A stretch of 64,000 bases of DNA, taken from assembly GCA_024709105.1 (NCBI GenBank), contig JANJXJ010000096.1, positions 18,834-82,833 on the forward strand. The letters are read 5' to 3'. Made by a program: the position numbers and the translations under genes. The stretch is from Lentimicrobium sp. GTDB lineage: Bacteria > Bacteroidota > Bacteroidia > Bacteroidales > Lentimicrobiaceae. Below, piece by piece: positions 17,301 through 25,858 of this stretch. Position 1 is the first letter of the stretch; the number at the start of each line of letters is the position of its first letter. The notes below the pieces were generated by a model. That model had not been told where the DNA came from, did no database searches, and saw nothing but the letters and a program-made list of their open reading frames with translations.

Positions 17301-17927
17301 GATTTTAACGTTGTATTTCCGGGCAAACCTGACCAAAACTTCATTTACCTTATTTTGCTCTGGAATTCCATGTCGCTGAAGTTCAACATAATAGTCTTCA
17401 CCAAAGATGTCTAACCACCATTTAAACATTTTTTCACCCTCTTCTTCGCCTTTGTTCATAATGGCCCGGGGAACTTCGGCAGCGAGACAGCAGGTGGTGG
17501 CTATCAATCCTTTGTGGTATTTAAGTAAAAGTTCCTTGTCGATGCGCGGATATTTACTGTAAAAACCCTCCATATATCCCAAGGAGCACAATTTCACCAG
17601 GTTATTGTACCCTTCCTGGTTTTTTGCCAGCAACAGCTGATGAAAACGATTGTCTTTCAGGTCGCGGGTAAATTGTTTGCGGTGACGGTCTTCTACAAGA
17701 TAAAATTCACATCCAACTATGGGTTTGATTACAGGTGGTTCACCTTTTTTATTAAACTTCCCGGCTTCGGCAACAAACTTAAACACCCCAAACATATTAC
17801 CATGGTCAGTAAGTGCAATGGCGGGCATTTTATCATTAACGGCTTTTTGATACATCTGGCTGATTTCAGATGCACCATCGAGAATCGAATACTTTGAATG
17901 TACGTGAAGATGTGTAAATTTACTCAT
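14337..17927 (-). CDS. dnaE: DNA polymerase III alpha subunit
   Basis: 1196 aa from the ATG at 17927 (MSKFTHLHVHSKYSIL); ten residues upstream of it are not family-like. Replicative polymerase. Order: PHP domain (LHVHSKYSILDG, ALTDHGNMFG), palm with GPGRGSAAGSVVAYC and the catalytic pair in PDIDTDFDDEGR near residue 415, a third acidic residue in IKMDFLGLKT near 595, then fingers, a helix-hairpin-helix region (INRRSLEAMANAGAF) and an OB fold near 1000 (VSVAGIVTSS). No DnaQ-like exonuclease is fused, so this is the DnaE type rather than PolC. It stands alone, with a 290-nt gap to trxA and a divergent gene on the other side. Confidence 0.97.
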   Translation of the reverse strand: MSKFTHLHVHSKYSILDGASEISQMYQKAVNDKMPAIALTDHGNMFGVFKFVAEAGKFNKKGEPPVIKPIVGCEFYLVEDRHRKQFTRDLKDNRFHQLLLAKNQEGYNNLVKLCSLGYMEGFYSKYPRIDKELLLKYHKGLIATTCCLAAEVPRAIMNKGEEEGEKMFKWWLDIFGEDYYVELQRHGIPEQNKVNEVLVRFARKYNVKIIATNDTHYVEQDFYEAHDILLCVNTGEKKSTPTVKDYNDEDNTTKGKRFAFYNDQFYFKTTQEMSELFSDLPEAIDNTNDIEGKVELLNLQKDIMLPHFALPQGYTDQFEYLHHLTFHGARQRYGDLTPEVTDRINFELNVIRQMGFTGYFLIVSDFIKAGRDIGVFIGPGRGSAAGSVVAYCIGITSIDPVKYKLLFERFLNPDRKSMPDIDTDFDDEGRQKVIDYVVEKYGRNQVAQIVTFGSMAAKSSIKDVARVLDLPLNDSNNLAKLVPEKPGIELKRVMLAPLDGPGSLKEKEGLQNEDIEDVKKLREIAKGKDLQAEVLREAVRLEGSVRSTGIHAAGIIIAPTDLTDIIPVHTSKETDLLITQFEGKEIENAGVIKMDFLGLKTLTIIRDALRMIEQNHGVKLNIDEVPLDDKKTFELYQRGETNGTFQFESAGMQKHLRELKPDKFEDLIAMNALYRPGPMDYIPNFINRKFGREKVVYDLPELEEYLEETYGITVYQEQVMLLSQKLGNFTKGDADTLRKAMGKKDRKTLDEKKGKFMEGCKTNNLDLKACEKIWTDWEAFAAYAFNKSHSTCYAFVAFQTAYLKAHYPAEYMAAVLTHNLSDIKKITFFIDETRRMGIPVLGPDVNESAYNFAVNKAGQIRFGLGAVKGVGENAVSAIIDERNLNGQFKDIIDLTRRVNLRTINRRSLEAMANAGAFDTFEGSHRAQYFYQEGPDAPIFLEKVLKHASDYQAQKMGMQASLFGGDSEVEMPEVQMPECEPWSNFEQLRNEKEVTGFYMSGHPLDDYRLEIEAFCKNTIADIREENIKRMLGHQVSVAGIVTSSTERTTKNNTLFGIFVMEDHNDSVQLSMFSDDYMKFRHLLVQGMSLIVTGSVQKRFRDSDQIELKVSNVSLLAESIDKLTKSVTITLDAFEVNDEMVAMLKDAVSASRGNTPLYVNVVNETSRISVKMPSRLRIQARQLVAMLKNKEGIRLSLS

Positions 17928-18246
17928 AAAGAAACGGCACAGTGTTTTTAAAGACACTGATTATTAAGAAATTAATATCATCAGGGCAAATACGGCCCTC
18001 CGGAAAGCCGGGCGTTTTTGAAAAAGAATTTTTCTGTGGTAAAATTACTCAAAAGCATAGTGAAATGGGTTATTGTTGATAAGTTTTCGGAGAACAAAAG
18101 TTTAAGAAATTACTTTTTTAACCGGAAAATGAGACAAAAGTAACTGAGAGTCAGTCTTTGAACTTGAGTGGAGTAAACTATTTACAATCTCCAGACTTTT
18201 TCAGTCTGTTATTGATTTATCTTTGCATTGCCAAATAAAACAGCTC
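17928..18246. other. Intergenic region between dnaE and the GT51 gene
   Basis: 319 bp between divergent genes, so it should hold both promoters. On the plus side TATCTTTG at 18218-18225 fits a -7 box for the gene at 18247. A short GC-rich inverted repeat lies around 18000-18014 (CCGG-AAAG-CCGG); it has no gene to terminate in that orientation. Nothing else is evident. Confidence 0.4.
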
Positions 18247-20202
18247 ATGACACTGAGAGCTAAACAGTTAAAAATTGCTGGAATCACTTTCCTGTCCTTG
18301 ATCGGGCTGTTGCTTCTTACCGGTTTTTTAAGCCGCAATCTGTTACTTAACCACTTCATCAGCAGCAGAATAAACAATACAGAGGCTACCGGAGGAATGT
18401 ATGTACACATTGCAAGTGCAAGATTTTCAGGGATAAGCACCATAAAGATCAACCGACTTTCAGTTACACCACCTCAAGGGGATACACTGCTGAAGATTAA
18501 TGAAATACGTGTGAATGTAAACCCTGTTTCACTGATTTTTCTGAAACTAAGGTTTGGTTATGTTGAAATTAAAAATCCTCAGCTTCAGCTCGTTAGAAAT
18601 GGAACAGAGAGTAATTATCTATTTCTGCTGAAAAAGGAAACGGATACTGTTCAGAAAAGTGATACAACCACAGTTCCACTCAACTTCAAATACCTTACTG
18701 ACCGGATTTTTAGCCTCATTTTCAACTACATACCCTCCAATATTCTAATTGAGAATGCTGGTGCAACTGCTGCCATTGACGGGCATTACATTTCGGTAAA
18801 AATGAACCAGCTGCTCATTGAAGACCGGGAATTCAATACAAAAATCTTTATTCTGGAAGATAGTGTTGCCAATCAGTGGGAGCTTAAAGGCGAAATTTCT
18901 CCTGCTGACAGACAGATGGGATTTACTTTGTCCACCTCAGGAATAGCCCCTGTAAAAATGCCCTATCTGCAGCACCGGTGGGGTTTCTTACTGGCTTTTG
19001 ACACCCTGCAGCTGGATGTAAAATATCTGGCTGAAAGTGATTCAACCTCAGTAATAACAGGCTATGCCAGGGCCAAAAATCAGGTAATCAACCACAGCCG
19101 CATTTCTGACAGAGATGTTTTATTGGAAACCGGAGAAGCTTCCTTTGTGCTCAGAGCCGGAAATCACTTTGCCGAAATTGACAGCCTCACACAGATTACG
19201 TATAACCAACAGTCGTTCAGGATGTTTGCCAGATACGATAATTCGCCTGAAAAGAGAATCCGGTTTCGCATACATGAACCCGATTTTGATGCCGGTACCT
19301 TTTTCAGTTCATTGCCCGAAGGATTGTTCAATAATCTGAGAGGCGTAAAAGTAAAAGGGAGGCTGTCATTTCACCTGAACCTTGACCTTAATCCGGAATT
19401 ACCTGATTCCCTTGTATTTACTTCCGCTCTAAAGTCAAAGGATTTCTCAATTCAGGAATATGGAAACACCAATTTTACATATATAAATCAGGAGTTTGCC
19501 TATACTGCATTTGAAAAGGGAAAGGCTGTAAGAACTTTTATGGTTGGGCCTTCAAATCCAGATTTCAGGCCGCTGCAAGCTATTCCGCAAAGGTTGCAGT
19601 ATGCAATAATGACATCAGAAGACGGAGCATTCTTTTACCATCGCGGCTTTTTGCCTGATGCTATCCGCGAAAGCCTGATAAAAAACATCAAAGAAAGGCG
19701 TTTTGCACGAGGAGGAAGTACCATCAGTATGCAGCTGGTTAAAAATGTATTTCTCACCCGCAACAAAAACATCACCAGAAAGGTAGAAGAAATGCTGATT
19801 ACGTGGCTGATTGAGTCAGAAAGGCTGGTTTCAAAAGAACGAATGATGGAAGTTTATCTTAATGTAATTGAAACCGGACCCATGGTTTATGGAGTGAATG
19901 AAGCGGCTCATTTTTATTTTGCAAAAGATGTTTCAAAACTTACCCTTGCAGAATCAATTTTTATTGCCAGCATAGTTCCCAAACCCAAATGGTTTAAGTA
20001 CTCTTTTGACAGCAACGGACAGTTAAGAGAACATATGAAGGCATATTATGAGCTGGTTTCCGGCAAGATGCTTGGCAAAGGGTGGATTACTGAACAGGAA
20101 CATCAGGCATTGTTGCCGGTAGTTGAGTTAAAAGGGCCGGCCAGGAATCTGGTGATTCTGTCAGATTCTATTCCGGCAGATTTTGAAGAAGATATGGAAT
20201 AA
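18247..20202 (+). CDS. GT51 peptidoglycan glycosyltransferase with AsmA-like N-terminus
   Basis: 651 aa from the ATG at 18247; a TTG at 18223 lies within the -7 box and is rejected. A membrane helix (about 14-33) is followed by about 400 residues with an AsmA/DUF-like beta-rich pattern (ISTIKINRLSVTPPQGDTLL, KNPQLQLVRNG). The C-terminal third is a glycosyltransferase-51 domain: SEDGAFFYHRGF near 455 with the catalytic glutamate, GGSTISMQLVKNVFL near 490, EMLITWLIESERLVSKERMM and a later EVYLNVIETGP motif. It should polymerise lipid II into glycan strands in the periplasm. No transpeptidase domain. The AsmA-like half may guide it to the envelope; that part is inference. Confidence 0.85.
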   Translation: MTLRAKQLKIAGITFLSLIGLLLLTGFLSRNLLLNHFISSRINNTEATGGMYVHIASARFSGISTIKINRLSVTPPQGDTLLKINEIRVNVNPVSLIFLKLRFGYVEIKNPQLQLVRNGTESNYLFLLKKETDTVQKSDTTTVPLNFKYLTDRIFSLIFNYIPSNILIENAGATAAIDGHYISVKMNQLLIEDREFNTKIFILEDSVANQWELKGEISPADRQMGFTLSTSGIAPVKMPYLQHRWGFLLAFDTLQLDVKYLAESDSTSVITGYARAKNQVINHSRISDRDVLLETGEASFVLRAGNHFAEIDSLTQITYNQQSFRMFARYDNSPEKRIRFRIHEPDFDAGTFFSSLPEGLFNNLRGVKVKGRLSFHLNLDLNPELPDSLVFTSALKSKDFSIQEYGNTNFTYINQEFAYTAFEKGKAVRTFMVGPSNPDFRPLQAIPQRLQYAIMTSEDGAFFYHRGFLPDAIRESLIKNIKERRFARGGSTISMQLVKNVFLTRNKNITRKVEEMLITWLIESERLVSKERMMEVYLNVIETGPMVYGVNEAAHFYFAKDVSKLTLAESIFIASIVPKPKWFKYSFDSNGQLREHMKAYYELVSGKMLGKGWITEQEHQALLPVVELKGPARNLVILSDSIPADFEEDME

Positions 20203-20467
20203 ATTTACCTTCGGTGAGCTCGCAAGCTCGGTTCCGGCAGATTTGCATATTCATAATCCTGAATCAGTGGAAAAATCGCGTAGCACTTACTTCTATTTTG
20301 TTGATTATCTGTGCATTAATATTCTAATTCAAAACCAATTGAATTTCGAATTTTAAACAAAGGATCATTAAAATAATTATGAATCAGGGCTTTGATTATT
20401 AAGAAAATATGCGTTACTTTGCACCCCTGTTTAAAAAACACATTTTTAACACTTTAATTCTTTTTTT
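20203..20467. other. Gap upstream of rpsP
   Basis: 265 bp. A 5-bp hairpin GAGCT-CGCA-AGCTC lies at 20216-20229 without a T-run, so it is a weak terminator candidate. A -7-like TTACTTTGC near 20411-20419 is the likely rpsP promoter, giving a leader of about 45 nt. No gene seen. Confidence 0.4.
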
Positions 20468-21025
20468 ATGCCAACAAAAATGAGATTACAACGTCATGGT
20501 AAGAAGGGCAGACCTTTTTATCACATTGTAATTGCGGACGGTCGTGCACCCCGGGATGGAAGATTCATCGAAAAGATTGGCACGTATAATCCTGTTGCAA
20601 AGCCAGCTGAAATTGATCTTGATTTCGCAAAAGCTTACGATTGGTTTGTAAAGGGCGCAGATCCCACTCCTACTGTAAAGGCTATTCTTTCACACGAAGG
20701 AGTTCTTCACTACAACCACCTGATGAAAGGTGTTGCCAAAGGCGCATTTACCAAGGAAGTTGCCGAAGTTCGTTTCAACGAATGGAAAGCTGCCAAAGTA
20801 AACAAGGTTGAGAGTGCAGAAAAAGCAATCGAACTTGCAGCAAAAACCGAAATGAAAAAGCGTTTGGAAGCAGAAGCCAAGGTTAACGAGGCCCGCGCTG
20901 CCGAAATTGCAAAGAAACGCCTTCAGGAAGCTCATGCTGCTGCCGGTGTAACCGAAGAAGCTCCTGCTGAAGAAGCCGCAGAAGAAACTGCTGCCGAAAA
21001 CACAGAAGAAAACGCAGCCGAATAA
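20468..21025 (+). CDS. rpsP: 30S ribosomal protein S16 with long C-terminal extension
   Basis: 185 aa. The first ~85 residues are a standard bS16 (MPTKMRLQRHGKKGRPFYHI, DGRFIEKIGTYNP), a small-subunit assembly protein. The remaining ~100 residues are a lysine-rich then alanine/glutamate-rich tail (EAKVNEARAAEIAKKRLQEA, then repeated AEEA-type sequence). bS16 is usually about 80-90 residues, so the protein is doubled in length; such tails occur in Bacteroidota. RimM, needed for maturation of the same 30S region, follows after 20 nt, the common rpsP-rimM pair. Confidence 0.95.
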   Translation: MPTKMRLQRHGKKGRPFYHIVIADGRAPRDGRFIEKIGTYNPVAKPAEIDLDFAKAYDWFVKGADPTPTVKAILSHEGVLHYNHLMKGVAKGAFTKEVAEVRFNEWKAAKVNKVESAEKAIELAAKTEMKKRLEAEAKVNEARAAEIAKKRLQEAHAAAGVTEEAPAEEAAEETAAENTEENAAE

Positions 21026-21045
21026 TCACGGCAAATTATCAGGAA

Positions 21046-21570
21046 ATGGAAGGTTACTTCTATCTGGGCAAAATTTTAAAACTTTTTGCTTCCAAAGGAG
21101 CCCTTCAAATCTACTTAGATGTAGATGATCCTGAAGATTATACAGAATTGGAATCAGTTTTCGTTAAAATGAACGAACAACTGATTCCTTTTTTTATTGA
21201 CGACCTGGAACTCAGGCAAAAAAAGACAGCCGTAGTAACTTTTGCCGATGTTGACAACGTTGATCAGGCATCAATGCTCACAGGCTGCGAGCTTTACCTC
21301 CCCCTCAATCAACTGCCCGAACTCACCGGTAACCGCTTTTATTACCATGAAGTGAAGGGTTTCGAACTCATTGATCAGAATTATGGACTGGTGGGCATAC
21401 TGGATGATGTATTGGAATATCCTCACCAGGATGTTTTCAGATGTATTCACAAAAGTGGAAAAGAAATTCTTATTCCGGTAAGCGACGAGATAATTACCGG
21501 ACTCAACCGGGATTCTAAGCAGATTTTTATTCAGGCTCCCGAAGGTCTGATTGAACTATACCTCGAATAG
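21046..21570 (+). CDS. rimM: Ribosome maturation factor RimM
   Basis: 174 aa. Two-domain RimM: an N-terminal reduced beta-barrel beginning YFYLGKILKLFASKGALQI and a C-terminal PRC-barrel (FYYHEVKGFELIDQNYGLVG, then EILIPVSDEIITGLN). Assists 30S head maturation by binding S19. The family's GRI.K.HGLKG opening is modified to GKILKLFASKGAL, as often in Bacteroidota. Directly downstream of rpsP, same strand, 20-nt spacing, so probably co-transcribed. Confidence 0.93.
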   Translation: MEGYFYLGKILKLFASKGALQIYLDVDDPEDYTELESVFVKMNEQLIPFFIDDLELRQKKTAVVTFADVDNVDQASMLTGCELYLPLNQLPELTGNRFYYHEVKGFELIDQNYGLVGILDDVLEYPHQDVFRCIHKSGKEILIPVSDEIITGLNRDSKQIFIQAPEGLIELYLE

Positions 21571-21739
21571 CACAAACTGCACCATTTCCGTTTTCCGGGA
21601 AGTTTATCCGTGCAAGAAATGCAATTATGAATCTGATCCCATTACGTTGCATACTCCATTAATATTCTCACCGAAACATCACAACTCAATAGCAATTTCA
21701 TTTGAATTTAAATATAGACAGGAGCAGCCGGTTTTCGGT

Positions 21740-21747
21740 TATTTTTG
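21740..21747 (+). promoter_or_regulatory. -7 promoter box of the oxidoreductase gene
   Basis: TATTTTTG, a TAnnTTTG match 31 nt before the ATG at 21779. It supports this start and excludes the longer open frame from 21551. Confidence 0.5.
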
Positions 21748-21778
21748 CATCACTGTTCTACCTGTAAATAATGGGTTC

Positions 21779-22777
21779 ATGAAGAAAACGATAAAATGGG
21801 GAATACTGGGGCCCGGAAAAATTGCCCGGAAATTTGCACAAGACCTTCTGCTGCATCCCGATACTGAAATATATGCTGTAGCCTCAAGAGATTCAGAAAG
21901 GGCTGCCAATTTTGCAGCAGAATTTAATGTAAGCCGGAAATATGTTAGCTATCAAGAACTTGTACAGGATCCTGAAGTTGATATTATTTACATAGCAACG
22001 CCACATGTTTTCCATTACGAACAGGCACAGCTTTGCCTGAACGCCGGCAAAAACATACTTTGCGAAAAACCTTTCGGTATGAATGCCCGGGAAGTAACTG
22101 CCATTTCAGAATTGGCCGGGAATAAAGAACTTTTTGCAATGGAAGGTATCTGGACCAGATTTATTCCCGGAACCGAAAAAGTTCTTGAAATCATTAATTC
22201 CGGGGCAATTGGTGAAATACTAAACATAAAAGCTGATTTTGGATTTCTTGGAAATGAAAATACCACCCGCAGGGTTTATGATATTTCGCTGGGAGCAGGA
22301 TCTTTGCTTGACATAGGTATTTATCCGGTTTACCTGAGCCTGTTGCTTCAGGGGATACCAAAAACCATCAATGCTATGGCCACCTTTGCAGCTGGCGGAG
22401 CAGATATCTGGTGTGGTATTTTATTTGATTTCGAAAACGGAAGCAAGGCAATTCTTGAATCTACCATGCTCGCCAATACTGAGATTGAGGCTGTAATTTA
22501 CGGAAGCCGGGCAACGCTTATTATGCACCACCGGTTCCACCACACCAAACAAATTACTGTAAATTACCACAATGGCACTCAGGAAACTTTTAACATCGGT
22601 TATACCGGCAACGGCTATTATCATGAAATTCAGGAAGTGATGCATTGCCTTAAAAACGGGCAAACCGAAAGCCAGAAAGTACCATTGGAGATGAGCCTGA
22701 AACTTGCTGCAACCCTCGACAAGATACGGGAGATAATAGGGCTGAAATACGATGCCGACCTGCAGCATCAGAAATGA
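21779..22777 (+). CDS. Gfo/Idh/MocA family oxidoreductase
   Basis: 332 aa from the ATG at 21779, right after a -7 box; the open frame to 21551 overlaps rimM and carries a different composition. N-terminal Rossmann fold (KWGILGPGKIARKFAQDLL; the glycine motif is GxGxIA, near residues 9-14) and the conserved EKP of NILCEKPFGMNA near 95. The C-terminal alpha/beta domain includes GAGSLLDIGIYPV, the signature of trans-1,2-dihydrobenzene-1,2-diol / D-xylose dehydrogenase-like members. An NAD(P)-dependent sugar or polyol oxidoreductase is expected; the substrate is not determined. Confidence 0.9.
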   Translation: MKKTIKWGILGPGKIARKFAQDLLLHPDTEIYAVASRDSERAANFAAEFNVSRKYVSYQELVQDPEVDIIYIATPHVFHYEQAQLCLNAGKNILCEKPFGMNAREVTAISELAGNKELFAMEGIWTRFIPGTEKVLEIINSGAIGEILNIKADFGFLGNENTTRRVYDISLGAGSLLDIGIYPVYLSLLLQGIPKTINAMATFAAGGADIWCGILFDFENGSKAILESTMLANTEIEAVIYGSRATLIMHHRFHHTKQITVNYHNGTQETFNIGYTGNGYYHEIQEVMHCLKNGQTESQKVPLEMSLKLAATLDKIREIIGLKYDADLQHQK

Positions 22778-22847
22778 TAAACCGGCAAATTGAAAAAGCA
22801 GAATAAACATTGCAGCGATTAATTCCGCCTGGCCTTTTCAGGTGAAA

Positions 22848-23573
22848 TTATTTCAGATTGGGCCTGACTTTCATCCAGGTAACTACCGCCTTATCAACAA
22901 AACCCATACTCCTGAATAACTTCAGTGAAGGCAGGTTCGATGGCTCAATATGTGCAAAAACCGGCATATTTTTTTCCTTTACCTTTGCTGACATAGCATC
23001 AACAAGCATCCGGCCCAGGCCTTTTCGCCTGAATTCATTCATTACATGAAGCATCCCTACTGAACCATCGTCGTGGCTCATAACCCAGGCTACAGGAACT
23101 CCATTATTTTCAATATAAAACCCGCCTCCCAGCCGCAAACGTGTTTCGAGGTAATCCATAGACAAAAACTGCTGGTAACCTGAGTTATGGTAAACCCAGG
23201 GTAGTTGCCTGCTGGTAATCGGAAGTATTGAAATATCAGAGCTGATGTTAAAATTCCCCTCTCTGAAAAGCCTCAGGCATGTGATTTCCCATATCACTTT
23301 GTGTTTTTCTTTAACCCATTTTACAACTTCGGGGTTTGAAATTACAAGGAATTGTGATCCTGATTGCTGAAGAAGATAATTGCAGAGAAATTCTGTATTT
23401 GCATTGTGCGAGAGATAGCACCAGTTTTCGTCAGACCTGAATGCAAAGGCATACATGCCCTGTTCTTCATAAAAATTAACCAAAGGATAGTCCTTTGACA
23501 TGCATAAAATACAAATGTTGTTATAGAAGTCAGAGCTTACAACTTCTGAAACCAACTCAAGATGATCTGACAT
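22848..23573 (-). CDS. GNAT family N-acetyltransferase
   Basis: 241 aa. The C-terminal third is a GNAT fold: VAWVMSHDDGSVGMLHVMNE, then the acetyl-CoA loop RRKGLGRMLVDAM and a final NLPSLKLFRSMGFV. The N-terminal half is longer than in minimal GNATs and resembles the FR47 / glycine N-acyltransferase-like layout, in which a partly decayed first GNAT repeat precedes the active one. Substrate unknown. Convergent with the oxidoreductase, with 70 nt between stops. Confidence 0.8.
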   Translation of the reverse strand: MSDHLELVSEVVSSDFYNNICILCMSKDYPLVNFYEEQGMYAFAFRSDENWCYLSHNANTEFLCNYLLQQSGSQFLVISNPEVVKWVKEKHKVIWEITCLRLFREGNFNISSDISILPITSRQLPWVYHNSGYQQFLSMDYLETRLRLGGGFYIENNGVPVAWVMSHDDGSVGMLHVMNEFRRKGLGRMLVDAMSAKVKEKNMPVFAHIEPSNLPSLKLFRSMGFVDKAVVTWMKVRPNLK

Positions 23574-23660
23574 GATTGAGGATTTTTACAACCGAAATCA
23601 AAATCAGTTTTAAATCAGATTCTATTAGTAAATGACTACAATTACTCAGTTTTTGTACTT

Positions 23661-23861
23661 TCAGGGTTTAATTTTGCGTTGATTATATCTTTCGATAATC
23701 TCAGCTTCTTTGCTTTTGTCTGAAATATAAATGGTAGTTTTACCGCCATCCAGCACAACTGCATACTTGCCTTTTACTGAGCCGCAACTATCAGCCACTT
23801 GTTGAGTAAGCACAGGCACGGTTTTTGGGTTTCGGTTTGAGAGAGGTCTGTTTTTCTTCAT
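23661..23861 (-). CDS. Small conserved-looking hypothetical protein
   Basis: 66 aa, basic. Begins MKKNRPLSNRNPKTVPVLTQ and has a likely beta-hairpin (KYAVVLDGGKTTIYISD) and a charged C-terminal helix. No signal peptide or membrane segment. I do not recognise a family. It lies between the GNAT gene and the divergent acyltransferase gene. The composition is protein-like and no larger gene overlaps it, so it is probably real. Confidence 0.55.
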   Translation of the reverse strand: MKKNRPLSNRNPKTVPVLTQQVADSCGSVKGKYAVVLDGGKTTIYISDKSKEAEIIERYNQRKIKP

Positions 23862-24058
23862 CTTTTTAACTTTAATGTGGGAAGATACGAAGAAAAACCG
23901 GATAAATGATTTTTTTTATGAACACACTTTCAAATATTTATGAAAAATTAACAAAACATAAAACATCTTTCGTATAAAAAAAAATTGGAATGTCTGCGAT
24001 CATTGGGGATATTCGTAATTTTGGGAGTTGATAATTATAGTTTTGTTTTGTACTCAAT

Positions 24059-24943
24059 ATGAAGGGTTTTCATCGCTTTTTGTCTCTTTTGGTTTTTGCC
24101 CTGGTGAAGCTCGCAGCTTTACTCCCCATTCAGGTACTATACTTCAAGGCATCAGTACTTCAGTTTTTTGCTGAAAAAGTTCTTCAATACCGAAGGTCTG
24201 TTATTGTACAGAACATTTCCAGAGCTTTCCCCGAAATGAATTATTCGCAGATAAAAGCTTTAACACATAACTTCTACACTCACTTTTTCAGGGTATTTGC
24301 TGAGGTTATTAAAAGCCAGGGAATATCAGAAAAGGATGCAAAAGAAAGATTCAGAATCACAAATCCCGGCCTGATTGAAAACCTTCACAAACAAAATATT
24401 AATGTAATTGCACTGGGCGGACATTGGGGCAACTGGGAGTGGCTGAGTATAGCTCCGCTGTTTTTTGATTTCAGTGTTTATACGCTTTATAAACCACTCA
24501 GCAGTGGTATTATAGAGAATCTGATGGGAAAATTACGAAGCGTATTTGGACTTAAACTGTTATCGATGCAAAGGGCAGGCAGATATATACTCAAGAAAGA
24601 AGATTACCCTGCTCTGTACGTATTTATAGGAGATCAGTCGCCCAGCCACAAGGATCCGGAGTACTGCTATAACTTTCTGAATCAGGAAAGTTTATTTTTT
24701 AACGGAGGAGCAAAATTAGCCTCTGCAACAAAATCGGCAGTGGTTTACATTTCAATGAGATGTGCTAAACCTGGTTATTACGAAGTTACTTTTTCGCCCA
24801 TCTCAATGCCTGATGAGCAATTGAAAGACAATGAAATATTACACAGATTTGTCAAGAGACTCGAACAAGATATTAAAGATAAACCGGAGTTCTGGCTATG
24901 GTCGCACAAACGCTGGAAACATAAACCAGACCGGAATCAATAA
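24059..24943 (+). CDS. LpxL/HtrB-like lysophospholipid (lipid A) acyltransferase
   Basis: 294 aa. N-terminal hydrophobic anchor (about 8-30), then the LpxL-family HX4D/E motif in LGGHWGNWEWL (about residues 119-129), where His and Glu are catalytic, followed by VFIGDQSPSHKDP near 190. Family members transfer an acyl chain to lipid A precursors at the inner membrane; the Bacteroidota members probably make penta-acylated lipid A or a related lipid. Two TAnnTTTG boxes (24016-24023 and 24038-24045) lie upstream. Ends at a strong bidirectional terminator. Confidence 0.88.
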   Translation: MKGFHRFLSLLVFALVKLAALLPIQVLYFKASVLQFFAEKVLQYRRSVIVQNISRAFPEMNYSQIKALTHNFYTHFFRVFAEVIKSQGISEKDAKERFRITNPGLIENLHKQNINVIALGGHWGNWEWLSIAPLFFDFSVYTLYKPLSSGIIENLMGKLRSVFGLKLLSMQRAGRYILKKEDYPALYVFIGDQSPSHKDPEYCYNFLNQESLFFNGGAKLASATKSAVVYISMRCAKPGYYEVTFSPISMPDEQLKDNEILHRFVKRLEQDIKDKPEFWLWSHKRWKHKPDRNQ

Positions 24944-24944
24944 A

Positions 24945-24978
24945 AAAAAGCAGAACCCCCTTGTTCTGCTTTTTCAAT
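24945..24978. terminator. Bidirectional terminator
   Basis: AAAAAGCAGAAC (24945-24956) pairs with GTTCTGCTTTTT (24963-24974). A-run on the left and T-run on the right serve the acyltransferase gene (plus) and the hypothetical exported protein (minus). Confidence 0.88.
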
Positions 24979-24995
24979 TTAAAGTAACCAGTTTA

Positions 24996-25577
24996 TTACT
25001 GATTGTAGGCCATATATTCCATCATCATTAAGTTTCCGGCTTCGTCGGGTTTTACAGGGCAATATTTGAACCACTCCTGAATTTCATCGGTAGGAAGGTT
25101 TCCTTTAATTGTAACCTTAATATTGCCGCAATTGCAACCAGTAAAGTTGGTAACATATTTGCTCGAAATCCATTCTCCCTGATTTTCTTCGGTTTTACCA
25201 AGAAAATTCCAAACATTTTTATTTCTGAGTGAAACGGTATTCATGTAATTTACAGCGTAATCAAGTTTTTCGTTGCTGGCAACAGTGATGTATTTGCTGC
25301 AAACTCCATTTTCGTCAAATTCGTAGATATGAGCAACGTTCGATTTATTCTGGTTGGTTGCTACTTCACAATAATACACCAGGCGATCAGGATAAGAAAA
25401 TCTGTTCCATTGTTCCTGAGGATTGGCATCGTTCCACACCTTATAGGCTGAAATAACAGCCGATGTATCTTGTCCGATCATTACGGTGGGGGCTACTGTA
25501 GGTTTTACAGTTTTGACCTGAGCAAATACTGTTGCTGCACCGGCTACTAAAAGCAGAGAAATAAGGAAGTGTTTCAT
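24996..25577 (-). CDS. Exported hypothetical protein
   Basis: 193 aa with a clear signal peptide (MKHFLISLLLVAGAATVFAQ), predicted cleavage after Ala-Gln or just before it. The mature part has no family I recognise. It contains a CNCG motif in FTGCNCGNIKVTIKG (about residues 138-152), plus two more cysteines, so a metal or disulfide role is possible. A soluble periplasmic protein by appearance. Monocistronic, ending at the shared terminator. Confidence 0.75.
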   Translation of the reverse strand: MKHFLISLLLVAGAATVFAQVKTVKPTVAPTVMIGQDTSAVISAYKVWNDANPQEQWNRFSYPDRLVYYCEVATNQNKSNVAHIYEFDENGVCSKYITVASNEKLDYAVNYMNTVSLRNKNVWNFLGKTEENQGEWISSKYVTNFTGCNCGNIKVTIKGNLPTDEIQEWFKYCPVKPDEAGNLMMMEYMAYNQ

Positions 25578-25858
25578 ATTGATTTTGGTTTTTGTTTTGT
25601 TGATAATCAGTTAATTAACCCGTAATATTACTTTTTGTTTTACTGAGTTAGCAGTTTTGGTTTTTAAGCCCCTCAGCTATTGTAATATTATTTTACAAAA
25701 TTACACCCAAACCACAATGTGCACAAGTCGGGCAAATACTGATTTTGAAAAATTCCAACAAAAATATCCATGGGTAAAAATACGCATAAAAGGAACAAAA
25801 AAGACAGCCGGACAAAATCTTTTGCCCGGCTGCTTAAGAAAAAAAATAGTTTATTACT
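25578..25858. other. Gap with terminator of the uptake operon
   Basis: 281 bp. It contains the strong terminator at 25805-25832 and otherwise AT-rich sequence with a spurious plus-strand open frame (25657-25887). No promoter box is convincing. Confidence 0.4.
25805..25832 (-). terminator. Terminator of the lipoprotein/TonB/Moco-fold operon
   Basis: CAGCCGGACAAAA pairs with TTTTGCCCGGCTG with one mismatch. On the minus strand a TCTTTTTTG run follows. It lies 26 nt past the stop of the last operon gene. Confidence 0.85.

Noticed and set aside
18000..18014. GC-rich hairpin upstream of dnaE, considered as a terminator
   Set aside because: T-run points in the plus direction, where no gene ends.
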